A stretch of DNA of 64,000 bases, taken from the NCBI GenBank assembly GCA_024330265.1, contig JANDLT010000018.1, positions 1-64,000 on the forward strand, written 5' to 3'. The notes beneath the pieces were generated by a model. That model was not told where the DNA came from, ran no database searches, and saw only the letters and a list, made by a program, of their open reading frames with translations. Both the position numbers and the translations under genes were made by a program. Within the stretch, counting starts at the first letter, position 1, and each line of letters opens with the position of its first letter. Source of the DNA: Pyrinomonadaceae bacterium MAG19_C2-C3. GTDB taxonomy: Bacteria > Acidobacteriota > Blastocatellia > Pyrinomonadales > Pyrinomonadaceae. Below are positions 31,708 through 39,284 of the stretch, one piece after another.

Positions 31708-32880
31708 ATGTCCATCACGCGCCAAGATTGGTCTTTGCAACGCAAGGGAATCGTTGACCAAGAGCGTCACAAAGAGCGCGTCCGCGAAGCGATAAAAAAG
31801 AACTTGGGTTCGATTGTTTCCGACGAAGCCATCATCATGTCCGACGGGCGGCGTTCGGTTAAAGTTCCGATTAAATCCCTCGATGAATACAAGTTTCGCT
31901 TCGACCACACGAAGCGCAAACACGTCGGACAGGGCGACGGCAAATCACAAGTCGGCGATGTCATCGCCCGCGAAGGGCAACCACAAGGACAAGGGGCGGG
32001 ACGCGGCGCGGGACAGCCCGGACACGACGCGGGCGGCGAATACTACGAAGCCGACGTGCAGATTGACGAACTCGCCGCCCTCATATTTGAAGATTTAAGT
32101 CTTCCGTTTTTAGAGGAAAAAGCCAAGCAAGCCGTTCCCGCAACAACGACGCGCTTCAATGAAATCCGGCGCACGGGCGTGATGTCGAACCTCGACAAAC
32201 GCCGCATGATTTTAGAAAACATCAAACGCAATGCCCGCGAAAATCAAGGCGCGGCGCGCTTCGGCAACGTCAAAAAAGAAGACCTTAGATTTAAGTCGTG
32301 GGAAGAAGATGTACGTCTCGAATCAAACGCCGTCGTCCTCGCCGTAATGGATGTTTCCGGTTCAATGGGCGAATTTAAGAAGTACATTGCGCGCTCGTTC
32401 TACTTCTGGATGGTCAGGTTTCTTCGCACCAAGTACGACAACGTGGCGATACGCTTCATCTCGCACCACACCGAAGCCCGCGAAGTCACGGAAGAACAAT
32501 TCTTCACGCAGGGCGAATCCGGCGGCACAGTCGTATCAAGCGCGTATGAACTCGCGCTCAACATCATCCGCGAAGATTACAAAGCCGCCGATTGGAACAT
32601 CTACCCGTTCCACTTCTCCGACGGCGACAACTATTACTCGGACAACGAAGAAGCCGTGCGCCTTGCCGATGAACTTATCCAAACCTGCAATCTGTTCGGC
32701 TACGGCGAAATCGGTGAAGAAGGCACGAGCGCGTATCGTCGTTCATCCGGCGCGCTGCTCTCGATTTTCACCGACCGTTTAAAACGTAAAGACCGCTTCG
32801 TCGGCGTGCGGATTGATGCGAAGGAAGATGTTTATCCCGCGCTCAAAAAGTTTTTCGGCACAACGCCGGAAACGAAATAA
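31708..32880 (+). CDS. yeaH: YeaH/YhbH (DUF444) family protein with VWA-like domain
   Basis: The 390-residue protein starts with the family opening RQDWSLQRKGIVDQERHKER. It continues through a Gly/Gln-rich low-complexity segment (about 82-112) to a von Willebrand A-like domain with the metal-site motif DVSGS (D215). GGTVVSSAYELAL and the FHFSDGDNYYSDNEEAVRLADEL segment follow. YeaH homologues are partners of the PrkA/YeaG kinase and are often linked to spoVR. Here prkA lies upstream and spoVR downstream on the same strand, supporting that module. Confidence 0.93.
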   Translation: MSITRQDWSLQRKGIVDQERHKERVREAIKKNLGSIVSDEAIIMSDGRRSVKVPIKSLDEYKFRFDHTKRKHVGQGDGKSQVGDVIAREGQPQGQGAGRGAGQPGHDAGGEYYEADVQIDELAALIFEDLSLPFLEEKAKQAVPATTTRFNEIRRTGVMSNLDKRRMILENIKRNARENQGAARFGNVKKEDLRFKSWEEDVRLESNAVVLAVMDVSGSMGEFKKYIARSFYFWMVRFLRTKYDNVAIRFISHHTEAREVTEEQFFTQGESGGTVVSSAYELALNIIREDYKAADWNIYPFHFSDGDNYYSDNEEAVRLADELIQTCNLFGYGEIGEEGTSAYRRSSGALLSIFTDRLKRKDRFVGVRIDAKEDVYPALKKFFGTTPETK

Positions 32881-32906
32881 GCATTGAGATTGAAAGGAAC
32901 AAACCA

Positions 32907-33725
32907 ATGAAGAAACAACTCACGATGTTATCTCTCGCGGCGTGTTGCTTATTCGCGGCGACCACAACCATCACCGCGCAAGTCTCGAAATCAAAACGCG
33001 CGCAATCGTCCGCCCCGATGTTTTACGGCGGAAGCACAGGCAGTCATTATCATTCGAGTTTCGCTTCAATGGAGTTCGCCTTCGGCGGTCAAGTCGTCAA
33101 AGGCGCACCCTACTCGGCACTCGCCGTTAAAGAGACTTTTGAAATCACACCTGACGGGAAACGCATTACGCGCCGCGATGCAGCACAGCTTTACCGCGAC
33201 GGCGAAGGACGCACGCGAATCGAACGCGGGTTCAACGGCAATGCCGCGTCTCCGCTTAATGCAAATTCTTCGCGTGCGGCTTTCATTACCGATGCGGACG
33301 GCTTCTATTTTCTCGACCCGCGCGGACGCACGGCACTTAAATTTTCTTCAAGAGGTAAGGCGAGCATTTCCGGCACGGGCGCAAGCGTGACGACGCAAGC
33401 CGACCCGCGAAGCGTCGCGGGTGATATGACCGAAGCACTTGGCACGCAAATCATCGAAGGCGTGACGGCACAAGGCTTTCGCACGACGACCAACATCGCG
33501 GCGGGCGAAGCGCGAAACGCCGCCCCCGTCCGCATCGTGTACGAACGATGGTATGCGCCTGAACTGCGGCGCGACGTTCTTATCAAATGCACCGATACTC
33601 GCTTTGGCGAAGCCATCTTTCGCTTGACCGACATCTCACGCGCCGAACCCGCGAGCGTGCTTTTCGCCATCCCCGCCGATTTCAAAATCGAAGAACTGGG
33701 ATTCGGCACACGGACGCGCAAATAA
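32907..33725 (+). CDS. Secreted protein of unknown function
   Basis: The 272-residue protein has a clear signal peptide (LSLAACCLFAATTTITAQ). The mature part contains APYSALAVKETFEITPDGKRI and LYRDGEGRTRIERGF, a pattern of beta strands with a repeated acidic-Gly motif that I associate with uncharacterised acidobacterial secreted proteins. No catalytic motif or lipobox is seen. AAAGGAAC precedes the ATG. It lies 26 bases after yeaH and ahead of spoVR, so it may be co-transcribed with a stress-response module, but its role there is unknown. Confidence 0.65.
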   Translation: MKKQLTMLSLAACCLFAATTTITAQVSKSKRAQSSAPMFYGGSTGSHYHSSFASMEFAFGGQVVKGAPYSALAVKETFEITPDGKRITRRDAAQLYRDGEGRTRIERGFNGNAASPLNANSSRAAFITDADGFYFLDPRGRTALKFSSRGKASISGTGASVTTQADPRSVAGDMTEALGTQIIEGVTAQGFRTTTNIAAGEARNAAPVRIVYERWYAPELRRDVLIKCTDTRFGEAIFRLTDISRAEPASVLFAIPADFKIEELGFGTRTRK

Positions 33726-33727
33726 AG

Positions 33728-33805
33728 CAGATGCTAGATGTCAGATGTTTGATGTTGGTGCGCGCCCGGACACTGACATCTAGCATCTGACATCTGACAT
33801 CCGCC
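33728..33805. repeat. AGATGTCAGATG word palindrome upstream of spoVR
   Basis: CAGATGCTAGATGTCAG (33728-33744) and its exact complement (33773-33789) form a 17-bp stem. The arms are extended by more GACATCTGACATC words and then by a related CTGACTTC... series up to the spoVR start. The palindrome starts 3 bases after the preceding stop codon. Confidence 0.8.
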
Positions 33806-33849
33806 TTTTCATTCTGACTTCCGACTCCTGACTTCTGGCTTCTGATTTT

Positions 33850-35274
33850 ATGAACGACAAAGAAGTTAAAGAACTCGAAAAAGCTTTAGAGCAGATTTGG
33901 GACATCGCCGTTAAGTTCGGGCTTGACCCGTTTCCGACGAAGTTCGAGATTGTTCCGGCGACCGTTATGTATGAGGTCGGAAGTTATGCCTTGCCCGGAA
34001 GGTATTCGCATTGGACGTTCGGCAAGGCGTATCACAAGATGAAGATGATGTATGACTTCGGGTTGTCGAAGATTTACGAAGTCGTCATCAACACGAATCC
34101 GTCTTACGGGTTTTTGATGGAAACCAACTCGCCGCTTCAAAACAAACTCGTCATCGCGCACGTCCTCGGTCACACCGATTTCTTCAAAAACAACATCTAT
34201 TTTTCGCGCACGAATCGCCGCATGGTCGAAAGCGTTTCATCGCACGCGGGACGCATGACCGGATACGAATTTAAGTACGGGCGCAAAACCGTCGAGCGTT
34301 TTCTTGACGCCGTGTTGTCAATCGAAGAACACATTGACCCGGATTTGTTTATCAAACGCGAGAAGCGCGGGCGCGACGCGGAAGGTGCGAAGAAGCCGAA
34401 AGAAGGACGTTTTGACGATTTGATGACGGCGGGCGAACGCGAAGCCAAACAGGTTTTCACGTCGCTTGACGATGAACGAATTGATGAGCGGCGAAGGGAT
34501 GAACAACTGCCCGCGAAGGATTTGCTTCACTACATCGCCACCTATTCGCCGACGCTCACCGATTGGCAACGCGATGTCGTGACGATGATTCGTGAGGAGA
34601 TGCAATACTTCGTGCCGCAGATGCAAACTAAGACGATTAACGAAGGATGGGCGTCGCTGATTCACTCGCGCATCATGCGTGAACTGGATTTGCCCGACAA
34701 AGAGCATCTCGAATTTTCTGAGCTTCACGCGGGCGTCGTCTCTCCGCACAAAGGCGCGCTTAATCCGTACTACGTCGGATATAAAATTCTCGAAGACATC
34801 GAACGACGTTGGAATAATCCGACACGCGAAGAACAGGAAAAGTTTGGGCGCGCGGTGGGCGGCGGATGGGCAAAGCTTCTCGAAGTGCGCGAACTGGATA
34901 ACGACGTTTCATTTCTGCGTAATTACTTAACCGAAGATTTATGCGAAGAACTCGACTTGTTCGTCTATGAACTCGTGGACGATGAAGAATGGACGGTGAC
35001 GGAAAAGCGTTGGAAACGTGTGCGCGATACGCTGGTCGGGAATATGACCAATTTCGGCTTCCCGTACATCGTCGTGATGGACGGAGATTACAATCGCAAC
35101 CGTGAGTTGTACTTGAAGCATGAATACGAAGGCAGCGAGTTGGACGCGAAGTATGCGCGTAAAGTCTTGGAACACGTCTTCACACTCTGGGGACGCACGG
35201 TGCATCTCGAAACCATAATGGATGATGAAAGCACCGTCCTGAGTTTTGACGGTAGAGAACACGATGAGCGTTGA
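33850..35274 (+). CDS. spoVR: SpoVR family protein
   Basis: The 474-residue protein matches the SpoVR/YcgB family in length and content. It has an N-terminal helical segment, [26 protein letters not shown], the [21 protein letters not shown] block near residue 257-277, and a C-terminal [14 protein letters not shown] segment. The name comes from a B. subtilis gene needed for spore cortex, but the family is widespread in non-sporulating bacteria beside PrkA and YeaH, as here. Its stop codon is the first base pair of a perfect 29-bp hairpin. Confidence 0.94.
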   Translation: MNDKEVKELEKALEQIWDIAVKFGLDPFPTKFEIVPATVMYEVGSYALPGRYSHWTFGKAYHKMKMMYDFGLSKIYEVVINTNPSYGFLMETNSPLQNKLVIAHVLGHTDFFKNNIYFSRTNRRMVESVSSHAGRMTGYEFKYGRKTVERFLDAVLSIEEHIDPDLFIKREKRGRDAEGAKKPKEGRFDDLMTAGEREAKQVFTSLDDERIDERRRDEQLPAKDLLHYIATYSPTLTDWQRDVVTMIREEMQYFVPQMQTKTINEGWASLIHSRIMRELDLPDKEHLEFSELHAGVVSPHKGALNPYYVGYKILEDIERRWNNPTREEQEKFGRAVGGGWAKLLEVRELDNDVSFLRNYLTEDLCEELDLFVYELVDDEEWTVTEKRWKRVRDTLVGNMTNFGFPYIVVMDGDYNRNRELYLKHEYEGSELDAKYARKVLEHVFTLWGRTVHLETIMDDESTVLSFDGREHDER

Positions 35275-35340
35275 GGAATTGATTCATTGTTTCATTCAGT
35301 CACTGACTCAATGACTGAATGAAACAATGAATCAATTCCT
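35274..35340. repeat. Perfect 29-bp hairpin of ATTCATTG words after spoVR
   Basis: Arms 35274-35302 and 35312-35340 are perfectly complementary with a 9-base loop. The words ATTCATTG and AATGACTGAATG are reiterated and recur at 39204-39283. The first arm starts in the spoVR stop codon. TTCTT follows the second arm, so it might also terminate transcription. Confidence 0.88.
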
Positions 35341-35402
35341 TCTTAAATAGCGGACATCCGACACGGCTTTGTGATGTAGTGCGGCGATAAGGTAAATCTA
35401 CA

Positions 35403-35879
35403 ATGAAGTTCGTTAAGGAGAGCGTGGTGCGGGCGACGCCGGAGCGTGTGTGGGCGTTCCATGAACTGCCCGACGCACTCGAAAGATTGACGCCGCCATG
35501 GGAACACGCGCGCATCATCAAACAGGCACAAAGCTTGCAAGTGGGGCAGGAAGCAATCATTGAAACGAAGATTTTTGGATTGATTCCGGTCAAGTGGGTG
35601 GCGCGACATACGCTTTACCGTCCGCCATATCAATTTGAAGACGTGCAGGTTTCGGGTCCATTCAAGAGTTGGCGACATCGCCATATCATCGAACCGCACG
35701 CGACGGGAAGCGTTTTGCGTGACGAAATCGAATACGTTCCGCTGCTTGGATTGTTAGGAGCATTCGCCGCACCGATGGTGATAATTCCGAAGTTAAAACG
35801 AATGTTCGATTATCGCCATGATGCGACCAGACGTTGGTGTGAAGCAGAAGGAAGTAGAAGCCAACCGATAAATGAATAA
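35403..35879 (+). CDS. SRPBCC (START-like) family protein
   Basis: The 158-residue protein begins MKFVKESVVRATPERVWAFHELPDALERLTPP, typical of the cyclase/dehydrase-like SRPBCC fold, a hydrophobic-ligand-binding helix-grip. Central strands FGLIPVKWVARHTLYRPPYQFEDVQVSGPFKSWRH and the long C-terminal helix are present. The ligand is unknown. It is the first of three short overlapping or closely spaced genes; its stop overlaps the next start. Confidence 0.85.
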   Translation: MKFVKESVVRATPERVWAFHELPDALERLTPPWEHARIIKQAQSLQVGQEAIIETKIFGLIPVKWVARHTLYRPPYQFEDVQVSGPFKSWRHRHIIEPHATGSVLRDEIEYVPLLGLLGAFAAPMVIIPKLKRMFDYRHDATRRWCEAEGSRSQPINE

Positions 35880-36081
35880 GCCAAAGCTAAACAAACGAAA
35901 ATCAAATCAATGCCGGACAAACCAAAATCAGGCGGCGACGCGAACGACTAAGAAGAAATCATCCGCGCAAGGATTTTTGATTGCCGGAACATCACTCGCA
36001 CTACTTTTCGGCATCGCCTTTCTCAAAGGGCGCGCCGACGAACCACAAGGGAAAAAAGAACAAGCTCACGAAGGAGAATAA
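35872..36081 (+). CDS. Small single-span membrane protein
   Basis: The 69-residue protein has a very basic, Asn/Lys/Thr-rich N-terminus (about 30 residues), one hydrophobic helix (FLIAGTSLALLFGIAFL) and a charged tail rich in Glu and Lys. The ATG overlaps the preceding stop region, with AAGGAAG upstream inside the SRPBCC gene, so coupling is likely. No family is recognised. Confidence is moderate because of size, but spacing with both neighbours supports a real gene. Confidence 0.55.
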   Translation: MNKPKLNKRKSNQCRTNQNQAATRTTKKKSSAQGFLIAGTSLALLFGIAFLKGRADEPQGKKEQAHEGE

Positions 36082-36087
36082 AACACT

Positions 36088-36360
36088 ATGTCAACACCAA
36101 CCCAGATTCGCGCCGACCAGGGCTTTACCAGAACACAGGGTGCAGACGGCGACGTTGCCGAAAACTTTTTGCGCCAGATGGACGGCTCAACCAAAGAAGC
36201 CACCGGCGTCAGTCTTCTACATATTTTGACGCTCGCCAGCATCGGTGCTTCCGTCGCGTTATTTTTTTCGGGTAAGAGAATGGCGGGCATCTTCGTCGGT
36301 TTATGGCCCCCGACGTTCCAAGCCTTGAAAGCTGCCGCCGACAATAAGTCCAAGCAGTAA
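36088..36360 (+). CDS. Small two-helix membrane protein
   Basis: The 90-residue protein has a hydrophilic N-terminus and two hydrophobic stretches (LLHILTLASIGASVALFFSG, about 43-62, and MAGIFVGLWPPTFQAL). A perfect GAAGGAGA lies 11 bases before the ATG. No conserved domain is recognised. It is the last gene of the SRPBCC run and is followed by a terminator. Confidence 0.65.
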   Translation: MSTPTQIRADQGFTRTQGADGDVAENFLRQMDGSTKEATGVSLLHILTLASIGASVALFFSGKRMAGIFVGLWPPTFQALKAAADNKSKQ

Positions 36361-36385
36361 AATCTAATTGCATTACAAGAACATG

Positions 36386-36424
36386 AGCCGCGCGCATATT
36401 TGAAAATCATGCGCGCGGCTTATT
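36386..36424 (+). terminator. 12-bp stem terminator-like hairpin
   Basis: AGCCGCGCGCAT (36386-36397) pairs exactly with ATGCGCGCGGCT (36409-36420); TATT follows. It lies 25 bases after the small membrane protein gene. Confidence 0.75.
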
Positions 36425-36473
36425 GCTTGCCCATAACGAATGACAGGCAAAGCAATTTTCGGTGTGCTGCTTC

Positions 36474-36734
36474 TTACGTCAACCGCCCGAATACGTTGTG
36501 CATCAGCGTCGCAAAAACCAGACTCAAACACAAAATTGCGACCCACTGCCAGAATTTTAATTGACCTTCAAACTGCGAGCGAACAATCGGAAACAGTATC
36601 AGCAACGCGGGCAGCAATCCGACGCTAACGGTGGTGAACTGTTCCGCGCCCGTGCGGATTGAGAGACTTACGCCAATCACAAAAACAAGAATCGCCGCTC
36701 CGACAAGCCCGACGATTTTCAACTTATCCGACAT
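36474..36734 (-). CDS. Small three-helix membrane protein
   Basis: The 86-residue protein starts at ATG 36734, chosen because GGAAGGA lies 6-7 bases upstream. Three hydrophobic segments are visible (IVGLVGAAILVFVIGVSL, VSVGLLPALLILFPIV and FWQWVAILCLSLVFATLM). It is isolated on the minus strand, between a terminator and the divergent pyrophosphatase gene. No family is recognised. Confidence 0.6.
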   Translation of the reverse strand: MSDKLKIVGLVGAAILVFVIGVSLSIRTGAEQFTTVSVGLLPALLILFPIVRSQFEGQLKFWQWVAILCLSLVFATLMHNVFGRLT

Positions 36735-36792
36735 ATTTTCATCCTTCCTTATAAAGGATTTTAACACCGTCTCAATTTTATGCGTTTGTGAT

Positions 36793-36819
36793 TTGACATC
36801 ACAGTTGTCAAGCTATGAT
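36793..36819 (+). promoter_or_regulatory. Candidate sigma-70-type promoter for ppa
   Basis: TTGACA (36793-36798) and TATGAT (36814-36819) are separated by 15 bases, shorter than the ideal 17. An inverted repeat TTGACA...TGTCAA overlaps it and could be an operator. It is 124 bases before the ppa start. Confidence 0.4.
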
Positions 36820-36942
36820 GCGAATAGACACGAACCAACCGGACGAATGATAATTAAGACACTGAAAATCAAACGCATCATCATATTCAAAACATACGCC
36901 TCGCAACATCGGTGGCGGCACACGACGGGAGCATCACATTAA

Positions 36943-37683
36943 ATGGTAAGCAATCAACGTCTGACAGAATTATTCGCCATACTTTTTCGCGCGCATCCAT
37001 GGCACGGTGTATCGCCCGGCGCGTTCGCTGAAACCGTGCCGACCTCGCTCAACACATACATCGAAATCGTTCCGGCGGATGCCGTCAAGTACGAACTCGA
37101 TAAAGAGAGCGGACACTTACGGCTTGACCGCCCGCAGCGTTATTCGAGTTTCTGCCCGACGCTCTACGGCTTTGTGCCGCAGACTTACTGCGGCGAATCC
37201 GTCGCCGAACTTTGCCAGCAACGCATCGGCTCGAAGGTTAAAATCAAAGGCGACGCCGACCCGCTCGACATCTGCGTGTTGACCGAAAAGGGGTTCACGC
37301 ACGGCAACTTTCTCATTCGTTCGCGTCCCGTCGGCGGCTTGCGTTTGATAGACGGCAATGAAGCCGACGACAAGATAATCGCGGTGCTGGAAAACGACAT
37401 CACTTACGGCGACATCACGGACATCACGGAAGTTCCGCGCGGACTCTTAGACCGTTTGACGCACTACTTTTTGACTTACAAACAACTGCCTTCCGAAGCC
37501 CTGCGACGCATCGAAATCACGGACACATACAACCGCGAAGAAGCCCACGAAGTCATACGCCGCAGCCTCGCGGACTACCGCGCGGTGTTCGGCGCGCCCG
37601 AAGACCGGATAGGCGAACTGCGGCGTCTGCTCGTCGAAGACGTGACCGAAAAAATTGAAGACACGCTGCCCGTCAATAATTGA
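36943..37683 (+). CDS. ppa: Inorganic pyrophosphatase (family I)
   Basis: The 246-residue protein has the family I metal-binding core GDADPLDICVLTEKG, followed by GGLRLIDGNEADDKIIAVL and, upstream, VPADAVKYELDKESGHLRLDRPQRYSSFCPTLYGFVP-type substrate residues. It hydrolyses pyrophosphate to two phosphates and drives biosynthetic reactions in the cytoplasm. It is longer at both ends than the E. coli enzyme. The stop TGA overlaps the start of the desaturase gene (TGATG), so the two are coupled. Confidence 0.93.
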   Translation: MVSNQRLTELFAILFRAHPWHGVSPGAFAETVPTSLNTYIEIVPADAVKYELDKESGHLRLDRPQRYSSFCPTLYGFVPQTYCGESVAELCQQRIGSKVKIKGDADPLDICVLTEKGFTHGNFLIRSRPVGGLRLIDGNEADDKIIAVLENDITYGDITDITEVPRGLLDRLTHYFLTYKQLPSEALRRIEITDTYNREEAHEVIRRSLADYRAVFGAPEDRIGELRRLLVEDVTEKIEDTLPVNN

Positions 37684-39227
37684 TGATGCCGACTCCGGCT
37701 ATAACTGGGACGCGAAACGTCCATATCATCGGCGCAGGGATAGGCGGCTTGAGCGCGGGTGTGAGACTCGCGGCGAGCGGCGTGCGGGTCAAGATTACAG
37801 AAAAGAACTCAACGCCGGGCGGCAAAGTCAATCTTCATCTGGTAAACGGTTATTCCTTCGATACCGGAGCGTCGCTGCTGACGATGCGGCACGTCGTCGA
37901 AGATTTATTTGCGAGTGTCAACCGGCGGTTGGAAGATTATTTAACCATCGAACCGCTCGAACCGCTTTGTCGTTACAAGTGGCAGGACGGCGCGACGCTC
38001 GACGCTTCGACTTACATCGAACAAATGGAAACGGAAATCAGGCGGCTCGCTCCCTGTGACGTGTCGGCGTTTCGTCGTTATTTGTCAGACGCGCGCCGCA
38101 AGTACGAAGTCGCGGAGCGGACGTTTCTCGCGCACAGTTTGAACGATTTGCCGAAGCTTTTGCGCCCGCGATACGCGCGCGACCTCGCCGCCATATCTTC
38201 ATGGCGGACGCTCGCCGCGCACAACGCGAGTTACTTTCGTTCGCCGCACATACGTCAATTATTCAATCGCTTTGCGACTTACAACGGTTCGTCGCCGTAC
38301 CGCGCACCTGCGACCTTCGCCCTGATTCCGTTTGTCGAGTTCGGGCTTGGCGCGTGGTATGTGCGCGGCGGGATGTACGAATTGCCGCGCGCACTCGTTC
38401 GTCTGGCAGGTGAGTTTGGTGTGGAAATCGAAACGAATACGGAAGTCTCACGCATCATCGTCGAAGGCGGAACGGCGCGCGGCGTCGCTTTCAAACGCGA
38501 CGGCGAAAATCAAATTATCGAAGAACGATGCGATGCCGTCATCGCCAACTCCGATGCGATTGAAACTTACCGCCGTCTCATACCGCCGGAAAATCGCCGC
38601 ATCTACACGGACAAGAAACTCGCGCGCATCGAACCGTCATGCAGCGGCTTCGTTCTGCTCTTGGGTGTCAATCGTAAATACGATTCGCTCGCGCATCACA
38701 ACATTTTCTTCTCAAAAGATTACGCGGCGGAGTTTCGCTCAATCTTCGATGAACTGCGTCCCGCCCATGACCCGACGATTTACGTTTGCGCCACATCGCG
38801 CACCGACGCCACGCAAGCCCCTTCGGGTCACGAAAACCTGTTCGTCCTCGTCAACGCTCCGGCGACGAGTGAACATACATGCTGGGGGCGCGAAGAAGCC
38901 GACGCTTACCGCGACCTTATCATCTCGAAACTCGAAGCCTTCGGTTTGAAAGGCTTGAAGGCGGCGATTGATTATCAACGCATCATCACGCCCGAAGATT
39001 TTGAGAACATATATCACGCGCATCGCGGTTCGATTTACGGCGTTTCGTCGAACAGTATGATGAGTGCTTTTATGCGCGTCCCGAACCGGGCGCGCGACAT
39101 ACAAAATCTTTATTTTGCGGGCGGCGCGACGCATCCCGGCGGCGGCATCCCGCTCGTTATGCTGTCGGGGAAATTCGCGGCGGAGATGATGTTGAAGAAT
39201 TGGTTCATTGAATCATCGGCTCATTGA
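37683..39227 (+). CDS. Phytoene desaturase-family carotenoid oxidoreductase (CrtI/CrtD-like)
   Basis: The 514-residue FAD enzyme has the dinucleotide-binding N-terminus HIIGAGIGGLSAGVRLAASG, then EKNSTPGGKVN and FDTGASLLTM. The C-terminal carotenoid desaturase signature is NLYFAGGATHPGGGIPLVMLSG. It should introduce or rearrange double bonds in carotenes; the exact member (CrtI, CrtN, CrtD) cannot be told. Pyrophosphate released by carotenoid synthesis would be removed by the coupled ppa product (inference). The final residues NWFIESSAH are encoded by an ATTCATTGAATC word repeat that continues after the stop. The ATG at 37683 overlaps the ppa stop; 37686 is also possible. Confidence 0.88.
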   Translation: MMPTPAITGTRNVHIIGAGIGGLSAGVRLAASGVRVKITEKNSTPGGKVNLHLVNGYSFDTGASLLTMRHVVEDLFASVNRRLEDYLTIEPLEPLCRYKWQDGATLDASTYIEQMETEIRRLAPCDVSAFRRYLSDARRKYEVAERTFLAHSLNDLPKLLRPRYARDLAAISSWRTLAAHNASYFRSPHIRQLFNRFATYNGSSPYRAPATFALIPFVEFGLGAWYVRGGMYELPRALVRLAGEFGVEIETNTEVSRIIVEGGTARGVAFKRDGENQIIEERCDAVIANSDAIETYRRLIPPENRRIYTDKKLARIEPSCSGFVLLLGVNRKYDSLAHHNIFFSKDYAAEFRSIFDELRPAHDPTIYVCATSRTDATQAPSGHENLFVLVNAPATSEHTCWGREEADAYRDLIISKLEAFGLKGLKAAIDYQRIITPEDFENIYHAHRGSIYGVSSNSMMSAFMRVPNRARDIQNLYFAGGATHPGGGIPLVMLSGKFAAEMMLKNWFIESSAH

Positions 39228-39283
39228 TTCAATGAAAGGCGGAACGTCCTCAATGATTCAATGACTCAATGAGCCGATGAAAC
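39204..39283. repeat. ATTCAATGA word palindrome between crtI-like and membrane synthase genes
   Basis: TCATCGGCTCATTGA (39213-39227) pairs exactly with 39266-39280; flanking words TTCATTG/CAATGA extend the stem imperfectly. It begins inside the coding end of the desaturase gene and ends one base before the next ATG. It shares words with 35274-35340. Confidence 0.8.
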
Positions 39284-39284
39284 A

